DNA from: Acidobacteriota bacterium | GTDB taxonomy: Bacteria > Acidobacteriota > Vicinamibacteria > Vicinamibacterales > JAKQTR01 | Assembly: GCA_026393755.1 (NCBI GenBank) | Contig: JAPKZO010000004.1 | Coordinates: 1-57,105, forward strand | Length of the DNA stretch: 57,105 bases | Reading direction: 5' to 3' | Shown here: one piece after another, positions 42,924 to 52,458 of the stretch | How the letters are laid out: each line of letters begins with the position of its first letter | How positions within the stretch are numbered: the first letter of the stretch is position 1 | Position numbers and translations under genes: made by a program | The notes under the pieces: generated by a model | Seen by the model: the letters and a program-made list of their open reading frames with translations, nothing else | The model's database searches: none | What the model was told of the DNA's origin: nothing

Positions 42924-44459
42924 CTAGGCGCAATCACCCACCTTGCACACCACGGCCGTCATGTCGTCGCACTGCGGACCATCGCAGAACTCGCGGGCCG
43001 CGCGATACACGTGATTGACGATCTCGGCAGCCGGTTCGTGGATGTGCCGCCGGATGACCTCCAGCGCCCCGAGCGACCCGAACGGCACATCATCGCGGGT
43101 GAAACTCTCGCTGATGCCATCCGTGATGAGCGCCAGCACGTCGCCTCGCTGCAAGTCCGGCGCGACAACCGATTCGTAGACCTGCTCGGGAAACAGGCCA
43201 AGGGGCACGCCCGTGCTGGTGATCTCGCGCTTGATGTCGCCGCAGGCCGACAGCAGATACCCCGTCGTGTGGCCCGCACTGGAGTAATGCATCGTGCGGG
43301 TCTGAGCGTTGAGGCATGCCAGCACCAGAGTGACGTACTGCGCCTCGGCAACCTCGGTCAAGAGATTTGCGTTCATCTGGGCCAGGATGAGACCCGGGTC
43401 GGTGTGTGAACCGGCAATGGTCCGGAGCGCTGCGCGCGTCTGAACCATGACCAGTGCGGTGTCGAACCCATGACCGCTGACATCTCCCACGGCCAGTCCC
43501 AGGCAGCCGTCTGGCAGCGAGAGGAAGTCGTAGTAGTCGCCGCCAGTCTCGTCCGCCATGAACGCCGAGCCCGCCACGTCGAATCCGCAGATTCCGGGCG
43601 GTGCGGCCGGATGCATCCGCTGCTGGACCGACCGCGCGAGTCGAAGCTTCTGATCGCGCTCGAGCGATCGGCGCATTTCGGTCAGGTCCTTGCCGACCGA
43701 CACGAAACTCGAGATGCGCCCGGCCGAATCCACGATGGGGGTGATCGTCTGTTCCGAGTAGTAGACCTCACGGCTCGCCTTCTTGCGGTTGATGAGCGTT
43801 CCCCGGAACACCTCGCCCCGGAGCAACGTGCTCCACATCTGGGAGTAGAACTCGTCGCTGTGAAGCCCAGACTTCAAGACCTGCGGCGTCTTGCCGATCA
43901 TGTCTGCAGGCTGAAACCCGGTCACGCGCTCGACCGCGGGATTGACGTACTCGACGACGCCGCGGGGATTGGTGACGATCACGGCGTCGGCGGTCTGCTC
44001 AACCACCGTTGACAGAAACCGCACGCGCTCGAGTTCGCGCCTGCTCGCCGTGACGTCCCGGAAGACGATGACACCGCCGGTCACCTCACCGGCATCGCCC
44101 CGCAAGGGACTCGCGTTGATGCTGAGCCAGACCCCATCCGACTCGTCCCCGTTTCTGATGAACACGGAACTCTCCGCGACCGTTTCGCCGCGAAGGGCTC
44201 GGGCCAGCGGAAGTCGCTCGGGCGGATAGGGTGTGACCATGTCATCGAGAAAGGCGCCGTACGAAGCGGTCCACTTCGAGATCGGCACCTGCAGGGGACC
44301 CTGGCCGAGGATGCGGCGTGCGGCCGCGTTGAAAATCAGGAACCGGCCGTCCAGGTCGGCGACGATCACTCCATCGTTGATGCTGTCGAGCAGCGCGGTC
44401 AGAAAGGCCGCGGTAGGCTGAACTTGGGAGGTCATGCCGTTGTCGGAGCCTGTGGACAT
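42924..44459 (-). CDS. PAS-PAS-PP2C (SpoIIE/RsbU-type) phosphatase
   Basis: A cytosolic 511-residue signalling protein. Two PAS domains (about residues 18-135 and 145-265; the second has VVEYVNPAVERVTGF) sense an unknown cue. The C-terminal SpoIIE-type phosphatase (about 285-508) has ADETGGDYYDF, VGDVSGHGFDTALVM, ALITDGISESF and QCDDMTAVVCK. It could control an anti-sigma antagonist, but no partner lies nearby. The start ATG is preceded by an AT-rich stretch with TATGAT and TTTAAT, and by an ACCATAATGGT palindrome. It is the second PP2C protein of this class in the window. Confidence 0.9.
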   Translation of the reverse strand: MSTGSDNGMTSQVQPTAAFLTALLDSINDGVIVADLDGRFLIFNAAARRILGQGPLQVPISKWTASYGAFLDDMVTPYPPERLPLARALRGETVAESSVFIRNGDESDGVWLSINASPLRGDAGEVTGGVIVFRDVTASRRELERVRFLSTVVEQTADAVIVTNPRGVVEYVNPAVERVTGFQPADMIGKTPQVLKSGLHSDEFYSQMWSTLLRGEVFRGTLINRKKASREVYYSEQTITPIVDSAGRISSFVSVGKDLTEMRRSLERDQKLRLARSVQQRMHPAAPPGICGFDVAGSAFMADETGGDYYDFLSLPDGCLGLAVGDVSGHGFDTALVMVQTRAALRTIAGSHTDPGLILAQMNANLLTEVAEAQYVTLVLACLNAQTRTMHYSSAGHTTGYLLSACGDIKREITSTGVPLGLFPEQVYESVVAPDLQRGDVLALITDGISESFTRDDVPFGSLGALEVIRRHIHEPAAEIVNHVYRAAREFCDGPQCDDMTAVVCKVGDCA

Positions 44460-44645
44460 GCGGTGTATTCCCAGGGAGATATTAAATCATACCATAATGG
44501 TCGGCGTTTGACAACTGGAGCATTTGCCGCCGGGCACGCTGCGCGGACCGCGGTCTTCTACAGCTACTCTGCCGCGCTCGCGGAGCCGGCATCCGGCACT
44601 TCAGTCACTCGGATCAGCCTGGGTGTGGGCGGCGGCCAGGCCGCC

Positions 44646-45356
44646 CTACTTGATTCGGCGTGCGGGAACGCCGCCCCATGACTCTCCCGCGCCGATGGTC
44701 GTGCCCTTGGTCACGACGGCGTTGGCGGCGACGGTCGCCCCGTCACCAATGGTCACGCCCGGAAAGATCACCGACATCACTCCAATCGTGACGCGGCTCC
44801 CGATCTTCACTGGCGCCGTCACGAGCCGGCCGTGCTCGGCCGCATGAGCGACCAGCGTCACATCACCACCAATCACGGAGTCGTCGCCAATCTCAATGAG
44901 GTTCGAGTCGCCGATCACACACGTATTGATCTGGACACGCCGGCCGATGCGCATCCCCATCAGCCGATGAAAGAGCGTGAGGAACGGCGTCACCCTGAGA
45001 AAGTTCATGCACGTGTAGCGCACCATCAGGATGAGGGCGTTGTAGTTGGCCCACCTCATCGCCTTGAACGAGTAGTACGGAAACGAGCCCAGAGGCGCAC
45101 CTGCGCTCGTAACGACCCGAAACGCTCCCACCACAAACACGACGCAGATCGCGTACGAGAAGTACACGCCCCAACCCAGACAACACCCCGCCAGCACACG
45201 GGCCAGCGGCGGCCAGCCCGCCGTGGCGTCCCACGCGTGGAGAGCCACGTAGGCGCCAGGCGCGGTGGCGATCCCGCCGAGTATGACCATCTGGACGTAC
45301 ATGCCAAGGGTGGTCACTACGTGGATCGGGGTCGCGAAGCGTTCGAACAACGACAT
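44646..45356 (-). CDS. membrane protein with left-handed beta-helix acyltransferase domain
   Basis: A 236-residue protein. Three to four hydrophobic segments fill the first 120 residues. The C-terminal third has hexapeptide repeats (IGRRVQINTCVIGDSNLIEI, VIGGDVTLVAH, IGSRVTIGVMSVIFPGVTIG, TIGAGESWGGVPARRI) that form a left-handed beta helix, as in sugar and other acetyltransferases. It resembles the C-terminal part of large membrane-bound LbH proteins. The acceptor is unknown. It begins six bases after the M14 stop, so it is likely in that operon. Confidence 0.75.
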   Translation of the reverse strand: MSLFERFATPIHVVTTLGMYVQMVILGGIATAPGAYVALHAWDATAGWPPLARVLAGCCLGWGVYFSYAICVVFVVGAFRVVTSAGAPLGSFPYYSFKAMRWANYNALILMVRYTCMNFLRVTPFLTLFHRLMGMRIGRRVQINTCVIGDSNLIEIGDDSVIGGDVTLVAHAAEHGRLVTAPVKIGSRVTIGVMSVIFPGVTIGDGATVAANAVVTKGTTIGAGESWGGVPARRIK

Positions 45357-45362
45357 ACGTTC

Positions 45363-48251
45363 TTACTGCTCCGGCGCGTCGGGAGCGCCGAGAATCGCCT
45401 GCCAGTTGAGAATCGCATTCCACAGCAGGCGGTAGTCCGATCGGTTCAGGTCGCGGTGCAGGGGATTGAAGTTGAACGCGATGACGTGACCCCGGCCCGC
45501 CGGCACGTCCAGAATCGCCGGCCGCCCCTCGAGCACGTCCTCGCCCTTGGCTCCGCCGCTGAGCACCATCGGCGCGGGCTTCGCGGCTTCGTCCGCTGCG
45601 CGGCTCTGGCTGGCGCCCTGGTCTCCACGCTTCGCGGCGGCGGCCTCCGCGTCTTCGCGCTCCTCCTTGGGCAGACGCGTCCCCCACTGCAGCACGATCC
45701 ACTTGCGATCCGCGCGGCGCACGGTATAGGCAGGCTCCGATTCGCGAAATGCCGACGTGGTATTCGGATACCCGTAGCGGATCGGATGCTCGGAGCGAGT
45801 GAAGCTGGCGGTGAGTTCAACGCCTGGCGTCCACACGGCCCCGCCTCCTGGCGCCGCCGACACACTGCGAACGAGGCCGCCCTCGATCGGAAGCGCGGAA
45901 CCGTTGCCAAGAGTCACGAATAAACCGCCATCTGCGAGGAACTGCTGCAGATTCGCCATCCCCACCCAGCCGATGCCGCCCGTGATGTCGTCCGACGCGT
46001 CTGGCACGCCGTGACTCGGAAACTCCGCGGTCCGCGTGTAGGCCATCGGCCCGAACTTGGGATCGATGCCGTGAATCTGCTCGGCGAGCGCGAGACCGGT
46101 CTGCCCGTAGAGAATCACATCGAACTTCTGCTTCAACCCGCCAGCCTTGATGTCGTCGTCTCGGATGTACGAGTAGGGAATGTGTTGGCGATCGAGCGTG
46201 AGCCGGATCCAGCCGACGTCCTGCGTGTCGGCCCAGGTGTGCCACACGGCGAGCCGCGGCAGCGGAGCCCGGTGGCTGGGCACATCGGGAACGGCAGCAA
46301 CGGCGGTGATGTCGAGCGCCAGTTCGTGCGCCACATCAGAGAGGGCAGCCCCGACGCCTGACTGCGCGGGCACGATCCACGATCCTGCCGGATACTCGAC
46401 GTCGCCAATCTTGAAGGGGCCTTCGGCGATGGACACGTCAAAACGTGAGAGCCTGCTTCGCGCAGCCAGCAGCGCTTCCTGGCCGGTGTCCTTGATGATG
46501 AATACCTCTCCCTGACCGGTCACGCGGCCTTCCACGGCCACGTCTCCGCCGGCGACCGGTTCGGTCTGCGCCTGCTTGACCGACTCGTCGTCTATGCGCG
46601 CCGCGGTCACGCCGAAGTGCACGGGCAGCGCCCAACTGATGTCGTCGTACGGCTTGAATTCGGCATCGGCCGGAAACTTCTGCGGCAGCAGCAGATCCAC
46701 GGCGTAATTGCGGTACGGCTGATCGAGCCGGACCAGATACGTCCCGGCCGGAAACGCGCCCTCCTTGACCGAGAGCGCCGCGGTCAGGCGCGACACCTCA
46801 ATGCCCTGCCGGCGCAACATGTCAACCATCTGCGCCACCCGCCGCCGGTCGCCCTGCTCCGACGGAATGGCAAACGCGTACGGAGCCTGCGTGACGCCCT
46901 TCTGCCATGAGTTGTAGCCCTTGCGGTAGAAGTTGCGGAGCATCTCCTTCCCGTTGCGCGCCGTGTACGACAGAATCGACAGACACGCGGTCTCCATGTA
47001 GTTGGTGTTGTCGCGCAGGGACCAGGAGAACCGGGCCGGCGGCGGCAGCGGCCGGTACCACTCCTGACCGGTCACCGGCTTGCCGAGGTACTTGCGGTTG
47101 GTGATAGTGCGCTGCACGGTTTCGGCGGTGGCATTTCCAAATGTCTCGTAGCCGCGCCCGATGGCGTTGTGGTTGGTGGCCACCGATTCCATATAGTGAT
47201 GGCCGAACCCCTCACCAAATGCCCAGGTCCAGACGCCTGGCATGCCAAACCCCGCGGCGGAGCGCACCTCCTCGAACGACATCTCCATGAACTCGCTGAT
47301 GACGATCGGATCCAGGTTGGGGTTCCAGGGGCCGGTGCCGTTCCAGGTCTCCAGCAGCGCGATCGACTCGTGCAGGTCGTGCACGACGGTCGGATGATAG
47401 TCGAAGAACATCCGGCTCACGGCGCGCGTCGACTCGAGCGCCTGCTGGTGCGAGTCGCGGTTGTTGTCGTGGTACACGTAGTGGCCCCAGTACGGCGGGG
47501 ACACCTCGGGCAGATTCTCAAAGTCGGTGCGGCCCTTGAGGTATCTGTAGAACCATTCGACAAACCGGTCTCGCCCGTCGGGCTCGGACACGGGATTGAT
47601 GAGCACGATGGCGTTTCGACGGATCGCCTGGATCATCGGCTGGTCTGACACGGCGAGGCGATACGCCAGCTCCATCACCATTTCGGGACTGCCCGACTCG
47701 GTCGAGTGCAATCCTGCGTTGAAGTAGTAGATCGGCCGGGCGGACTCGATGATGCGCTCCGCCTCCTCGGGTGATGTTCTGCGCGGATCGGCCAGCGCCG
47801 CTGAGGCGGCCTTCGCCTTCGCGAGGTTCCGGATGCCGTCCTCGTCTGCCACCGCCACGAGTAGGATGTCCCGCCCCTCGTCGGACCGGCCAATCACCTC
47901 GACGCGCACGCGAGGCGTCGCCGCTGCCAGCGCCCGGAAGTACCCGTAGATCTTCGTCGTCGTCGACAGTTCGCCCGCGGCTCCGACGATGTGGCCGAGG
48001 AACCTGGTGGGTGAAGGGACGGACTTCGCATCGGGAACGTAGGCGACCCATGGGCTGACGAACCGCTTGTCTGTCGTGAAGCGCGCGATGCTCTCGACCG
48101 AACCCGGTTCCGGCACATCGGGGGCGAAGGCGCGGGCGGCGTCCGGCGCCGGTGTCGTGGCCGCTGGCGGAGCCGCCTGCTGCTGGCCGCCGACGGATGG
48201 ACCACCGAACATCGCGAACGCAGCCGTGAGTACCAGGAACCGCCGCATCAT
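45363..48251 (-). CDS. secreted M14 zinc carboxypeptidase
   Basis: A 962-residue exported protein. The signal peptide (about residues 1-25) is followed by a Pro/Ala linker and an M14 domain (about 50-400). The zinc site HxxE is in AGLHSTESGSPE (about 180), with a later His in HDNNRDSH. The C-terminal half (about 480-960) contains a class I glutamine-amidotransferase-like region, common in large M14 proteins of Acidobacteria and Bacteroidetes. ATG 48251 follows GGAG by five bases. It probably trims peptides outside the cytoplasm together with the S9 enzyme encoded upstream. Confidence 0.9.
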   Translation of the reverse strand: MMRRFLVLTAAFAMFGGPSVGGQQQAAPPAATTPAPDAARAFAPDVPEPGSVESIARFTTDKRFVSPWVAYVPDAKSVPSPTRFLGHIVGAAGELSTTTKIYGYFRALAAATPRVRVEVIGRSDEGRDILLVAVADEDGIRNLAKAKAASAALADPRRTSPEEAERIIESARPIYYFNAGLHSTESGSPEMVMELAYRLAVSDQPMIQAIRRNAIVLINPVSEPDGRDRFVEWFYRYLKGRTDFENLPEVSPPYWGHYVYHDNNRDSHQQALESTRAVSRMFFDYHPTVVHDLHESIALLETWNGTGPWNPNLDPIVISEFMEMSFEEVRSAAGFGMPGVWTWAFGEGFGHHYMESVATNHNAIGRGYETFGNATAETVQRTITNRKYLGKPVTGQEWYRPLPPPARFSWSLRDNTNYMETACLSILSYTARNGKEMLRNFYRKGYNSWQKGVTQAPYAFAIPSEQGDRRRVAQMVDMLRRQGIEVSRLTAALSVKEGAFPAGTYLVRLDQPYRNYAVDLLLPQKFPADAEFKPYDDISWALPVHFGVTAARIDDESVKQAQTEPVAGGDVAVEGRVTGQGEVFIIKDTGQEALLAARSRLSRFDVSIAEGPFKIGDVEYPAGSWIVPAQSGVGAALSDVAHELALDITAVAAVPDVPSHRAPLPRLAVWHTWADTQDVGWIRLTLDRQHIPYSYIRDDDIKAGGLKQKFDVILYGQTGLALAEQIHGIDPKFGPMAYTRTAEFPSHGVPDASDDITGGIGWVGMANLQQFLADGGLFVTLGNGSALPIEGGLVRSVSAAPGGGAVWTPGVELTASFTRSEHPIRYGYPNTTSAFRESEPAYTVRRADRKWIVLQWGTRLPKEEREDAEAAAAKRGDQGASQSRAADEAAKPAPMVLSGGAKGEDVLEGRPAILDVPAGRGHVIAFNFNPLHRDLNRSDYRLLWNAILNWQAILGAPDAPEQ

Positions 48252-48402
48252 GAATCTCCTTCCGCAGGATTGAACGCCGCAGAATGTCATAGACTCCGCC
48301 CACCCGGCCTGAGGGCGTGCCGCCGATTCACCGAGTGACGCAGGTCGCCCCGCGGATACGGACGCCGTGCGGGGGCGGACCAGCGTCCGACATCAATCAG
48401 GC

Positions 48403-51237
48403 CTATCGCCTCAGGTAATCCTCGAACAGCTTGAAGATGCGCTTGTATTCGTCAGCCCAGCTCGTTTCTTCCGTGAAGCCGTGATTCTCCACCGGATAGG
48501 GCGCCACCGACCAGGTGGTCTTTCGCAATTCGATCAGCCGCTCGGTCAGCCGCACGGTGTCCTGGAAGAACACATTCGTGTCCACCATGCCGTGACAAAT
48601 CAGCAGTTGCCCCTTCAACCCCTCGGCGAAGTAGATCGGGGAACTGCGCTTGTACGCCTCGACGCTGGTTTGCGGCAGGTTCAGAATCGGGGCCGTGTAG
48701 CTGTGATTGTAGTGCGCCCAGTCGGTCACGGGCCGCAGCGCTGCGCCAGCGGCGAACACATCGGGAGTCGTGAACATCGCCATCAGCGTGAGGAAGCCGC
48801 CGTAGCTGCCACCGTAGATGCCAATCCGTTTCGCGTCGACCTTCTCGGTCGCCACAACGAACCTCGCGGCGTCGACGGAATCTTCCAGGTCCTTGCCGCC
48901 CATGTGTTCATAGATGCCGGTGCGCCAGTCCCGACCATAGCCCGCGCTCGCCCGGTAGTCGGGGCAGATCACGACGTAGCCGCGCGACGCCAGCAGATTG
49001 TGGAACAGGTGCTCGCGGTAGTAGCTCGAAGGCCAGGCCTTGGTCACAAACTGCAAGTATCCCGCGCCGTGGACGAAGACGACGGCCAGGTGCTTCGGGT
49101 CGCGTTTCGCGCCAATCATCTCCGGCGTGTAGAGTCGCGCGTACACGATCGCGCCGTCGCGCGCCTTGTACGTGACGATCTTCGGATCGATCCACTTGAA
49201 GGACAGGAAGTCCTGGGTTGGCGAGGTGGTGACCTGCTTTGGCTGGGCGCCTGCCGCGAACGGCATCACGAACAGCTCTGGCGGTTTCGTGCTCGACGAA
49301 TAGACGACGGCCAGCGACTTCTCGTCGGGCGATACGGTGACGTCGTGCCCGCCGGTTGCCGTCGTGATTCGAGTGGGGGCTCCACCGTTTACCGACATCG
49401 TGTAGAAGTGGCGCTCACCCGGGTGCACCTCGCTCGAGGCGAAGAAGATCCTGCTCCGATCGTTCGACAGCCGCGCGCTGGCCACTTCCCACTTGCCCGA
49501 GGTCAGGGGCTTCGCCACCGGGGGCGCCGCGGTCACGTCGAGCGAGTACAGGTGCATCCAGCCGTCTTTCTCGGCCATGAAGATGACACGTGCGTTGTCG
49601 GGCAGCCACGCCAGTCCGGCGCCGCCACCGCCTCCGAAGCCGCCCCCGCCAGTGGCCGTGGCGACCGATCCCTCCCGGATCCAGGCGTTGTCGTGCAGGT
49701 TGTCGATCGCGGTGGCCTTGCCGGTGGCCGGGTCTATCGTGACGAGCCACCGGTCCTTGTTGTCCCGTGCTCGCACCGCGGTGACGCATCGGCTCCCATC
49801 GTCTGAACAGTCGGGAACGCCCCAGTCGAGGATGCGCGGCCCCGCGTTCGCCTTCGTGGCGTCCGTCGGTTTCGCCGCTTCGGCGGACTTCGGCGCGTCG
49901 CCCGCCTTTGCGACGTCCGTCGGTTTCGCCGTTTCGGCGGACTTCGGCGCGTCGCCCGCCTTTGCGACGTCCGCCGGTTTCGCCGCTTCGGCGGACTTCG
50001 GCGCGTCGCCCGCCTTTGCGGCGTCCGTCGGTTTCACGGCTTCGGCCGGCTTGATGGTCCGCTCGCTGCCGGCGAATGCGCTCCCGTCGGCCCAGGCCAC
50101 CTTGTTCTGCTTCAGGTCGAGGATGGCGAGCAGGCGGCGCGACTGTGAATCGCCGACGTTGGAACGGCCGTTGATCATTTCGGGATAGGCCGATTCGGTG
50201 ACGTAGTTCGGCACGTCCTGGTTGCGAGCCGCCACCTCCGGCCGTTCGGTCACGCCGATGAACACGTAGTTCTCGTCGGCCGACAAGATCATGTCGGTGA
50301 CGCTCTGCCGGGCGGCCAGTTGAAATCTCGCGATAGAATCGGCCGGCCCGCCTCCGGGCCCGCCGGCGCCGCCGCGACCTCCCCGTCCGCCGCCCATGCC
50401 GCCTCGCCCGCTCTGCTGGCGCAGATCTGCCTGCCGCTTCAGGTACTCGATCAGCTTCAGCTCTTCGTCGCGCATCCTCCGCTGGGACTCGGTAAGCGTC
50501 TGGTCGCCGCCGCCGCGACCGCCCTGCCCTGCCGCACCACGCCCGCCCGTCAGGCCAGATCCCCCCGTCGCGCCCCGGCCGCCCGCAGAGGCGGAAGCCG
50601 CAGCCTCACCGGCGGGGGCCACGACGTCGGTCAGCTGTACTTCTGCCGGCGCGCTGCCGCTGCCGTCGAGCGTCATCAGAAACAAGTTGCCGTCGCGCAT
50701 AAACGTGATCGCACTATCGCCGCGGGCCCAGCGCGGACTCGATTCGGCGGCGGCGGTCTTTATCAGGAGTCGGCGCGCGTGGGTGAGCATGTCATAGATG
50801 ACGATGTTTCCGCCCTCGGCGGTGAGCAGCCGCTTGCGCGTCCGGTCGGCCCGGCCTGTGATTCCGGCAGTCACCTGCCGCGCCTCTTCTTGGCTGAGCA
50901 CCTTCAGATCGGTCCCGTCGCGATTGACGGCGTAGGTGTTGGCGCGATCCTCGGTGAACTTCTGCCACGAGAAGTAGAGTTTCGAAGAATCCTGCGCCCA
51001 TCGGATCGCTGACGGCGCGTTGCCCACCAGCTTCGGGCCGCGCATGATGTTGTCGATGGAGAGCGTAAAGGGGACCGGCGGTTTGACCGGCGTCGTCTTG
51101 ACGGCTCCTGCCGCCGCGACCTGGGCCTTCGACTGAGGCTGGCCGGCAACCGGTGGTGTGGACGGAGGTTGCTGCGCGCCGACAAACAGATTCCCGACGG
51201 CACAGGCACAGAGCACGGCAAACAGGATTCGACGCAT
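48403..51237 (-). CDS. secreted S9 prolyl oligopeptidase (DPP IV-like)
   Basis: A 944-residue exported serine peptidase: signal peptide (1-21), beta-propeller (about 50-650), and alpha/beta-hydrolase domain (about 680-944). The triad is Ser in YGGSYGGFLT (about 810), Asp in HGMVDTNVF (about 886) and His in ENHGF (about 918). Two low-complexity inserts interrupt the propeller: a Gly/Arg-rich stretch (about 215-300) and a Lys/Ala/Pro/Asp repeat of 18-residue units (about 400-460). Such enzymes remove dipeptides from proline-containing peptides. Confidence 0.92.
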   Translation of the reverse strand: MRRILFAVLCACAVGNLFVGAQQPPSTPPVAGQPQSKAQVAAAGAVKTTPVKPPVPFTLSIDNIMRGPKLVGNAPSAIRWAQDSSKLYFSWQKFTEDRANTYAVNRDGTDLKVLSQEEARQVTAGITGRADRTRKRLLTAEGGNIVIYDMLTHARRLLIKTAAAESSPRWARGDSAITFMRDGNLFLMTLDGSGSAPAEVQLTDVVAPAGEAAASASAGGRGATGGSGLTGGRGAAGQGGRGGGDQTLTESQRRMRDEELKLIEYLKRQADLRQQSGRGGMGGGRGGRGGAGGPGGGPADSIARFQLAARQSVTDMILSADENYVFIGVTERPEVAARNQDVPNYVTESAYPEMINGRSNVGDSQSRRLLAILDLKQNKVAWADGSAFAGSERTIKPAEAVKPTDAAKAGDAPKSAEAAKPADVAKAGDAPKSAETAKPTDVAKAGDAPKSAEAAKPTDATKANAGPRILDWGVPDCSDDGSRCVTAVRARDNKDRWLVTIDPATGKATAIDNLHDNAWIREGSVATATGGGGFGGGGGAGLAWLPDNARVIFMAEKDGWMHLYSLDVTAAPPVAKPLTSGKWEVASARLSNDRSRIFFASSEVHPGERHFYTMSVNGGAPTRITTATGGHDVTVSPDEKSLAVVYSSSTKPPELFVMPFAAGAQPKQVTTSPTQDFLSFKWIDPKIVTYKARDGAIVYARLYTPEMIGAKRDPKHLAVVFVHGAGYLQFVTKAWPSSYYREHLFHNLLASRGYVVICPDYRASAGYGRDWRTGIYEHMGGKDLEDSVDAARFVVATEKVDAKRIGIYGGSYGGFLTLMAMFTTPDVFAAGAALRPVTDWAHYNHSYTAPILNLPQTSVEAYKRSSPIYFAEGLKGQLLICHGMVDTNVFFQDTVRLTERLIELRKTTWSVAPYPVENHGFTEETSWADEYKRIFKLFEDYLRR
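49861..50022. repeat. three tandem 54-bp units inside the S9 peptidase gene
   Basis: Units begin at 49861, 49915 and 49969, nearly identical, with a partial fourth after 50022. Each codes 18 residues (AKPTDVAKAGDAPKSAEA type). As 54 is a multiple of three, copy number can change without breaking the frame. Confidence 0.9.
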
Positions 51238-51315
51238 CGAATGACCCTCGGTGAGTGGACGGACACGCGTGCACCCCGAACGCCGGGGCGACGGCTCCGC
51301 GCATGATACACCGCT

Positions 51316-52458
51316 CTACTTCACGGCCAGGGTCTTCAGGATGCTGAACTGACCGTTCCGGATCTCGGACACGTAGAGCGGGCGTCTCGCATCGTGGTCC
51401 GCGCCGAATGTAAACGTGCCACCTACACCGTGGACAGGAATGCGATCCTGGATGAGACGGTCGAGATAGGCCTTGATGCCGGCCCTCGAGTAGCCGCCCT
51501 GGAGCACGGCGTCCCGAAGCAGAAAGACCGCATCATAGGCAAACGCCTGGCCGTAGTCCGGATCGCTGCCGGTGAGTTGGCGGAACGCCTTGGCAAACCG
51601 CTCGGCGCGCGGATCGCTGTGGTCGAGGCTGAAGAACTGCGAGACGCGAACGCCGTTGGTCAGCTCCCGACCAAGCCTTGCGACAGAATACTGCGCAAGA
51701 TTGTCGCCCCCAATCAGGTCGACCGAGAGACCGGCCTCGCGAATCGCCCGCACAGTCCACACGGCCGCCGCCGCGCGCTGGAACAGAACAATCAGATCCG
51801 GCGGCGTGCCCCGCTTCATGCCCACCAGCGCCGAGTGAATCATCTTCCTGTCATCGTCATCGAGCAGATTCCGATGCATCACGGACGAGACAATCTCCGC
51901 GCCGAGTTCACGCGCGCGCTCTTCGAACCGGTGATCCAGGCCGCGGCCGTAGTCGTCGTTGACGAAGAACACGGCTATTCGCCTTTTGTGCCAGTCGCTT
52001 ACCGCGTAGTCGGCCAGCGCCGGCCCCTGCGCCGCATCCGACAGGCAGAGCCGGTAAGTCCAGACGCCGATGCTGGTAATGGCGGGATTGGTGGCAATCG
52101 TGACGATCTGGGGCACGCCGCTCTTGTTGTACACCGCCGCGGCCGATAGGGTCGACGCACTGTCGCTGTGCCCGATCACGGCGAGCAGTTCGTGGTCCCC
52201 GACAAAACGATCCGCCAGGTGGAGCACCGTCACGGGGTTGAATTCGTCCTGGATCCCGCTGAAGTCGAGTCCGGCCAGTTCCAGCGGAACGCCACCAATG
52301 CCGCCCTCTGCATTGATCTCCCGGGCGGCCAGTTGGACCGCGGCGTGGGTACTGGCCGTCATGCCAATGCCGAACACCACGCGGGACGGCCGCGCCTGGC
52401 ACGCCAGCGCCGTCAGGCCGATCGCCACGGTCGTCACCAACGACAGACGTTTCATCAT
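51316..52458 (-). CDS. periplasmic ligand-binding lipoprotein (LivK type)
   Basis: A 380-residue type I periplasmic binding protein (Peripla_BP_6). The lipobox LTALAC places the modified Cys at residue 20. GIGMTASTHAAVQLAAREIN, AVIGHSDSASTLSAA and DYGRGLDHRFEERARELG fit the branched-chain amino-acid receptor fold. No permease or ATPase is next to it. Its ATG overlaps the kinase stop as TGATG, so it more likely presents a ligand to that kinase than to an ABC transporter. Confidence 0.88.
   Translation of the reverse strand: MMKRLSLVTTVAIGLTALACQARPSRVVFGIGMTASTHAAVQLAAREINAEGGIGGVPLELAGLDFSGIQDEFNPVTVLHLADRFVGDHELLAVIGHSDSASTLSAAAVYNKSGVPQIVTIATNPAITSIGVWTYRLCLSDAAQGPALADYAVSDWHKRRIAVFFVNDDYGRGLDHRFEERARELGAEIVSSVMHRNLLDDDDRKMIHSALVGMKRGTPPDLIVLFQRAAAAVWTVRAIREAGLSVDLIGGDNLAQYSVARLGRELTNGVRVSQFFSLDHSDPRAERFAKAFRQLTGSDPDYGQAFAYDAVFLLRDAVLQGGYSRAGIKAYLDRLIQDRIPVHGVGGTFTFGADHDARRPLYVSEIRNGQFSILKTLAVK

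Noticed and set aside
44628-44645. GGCGGC/GCCGCC hairpin as a firm terminator of the beta-helix gene
   Set aside because: It has no T tract and such GC hairpins occur by chance at this base composition.
49861-50022. CRISPR array
   Set aside because: The 54-bp units are directly adjacent without spacers and lie in frame within a peptidase gene.
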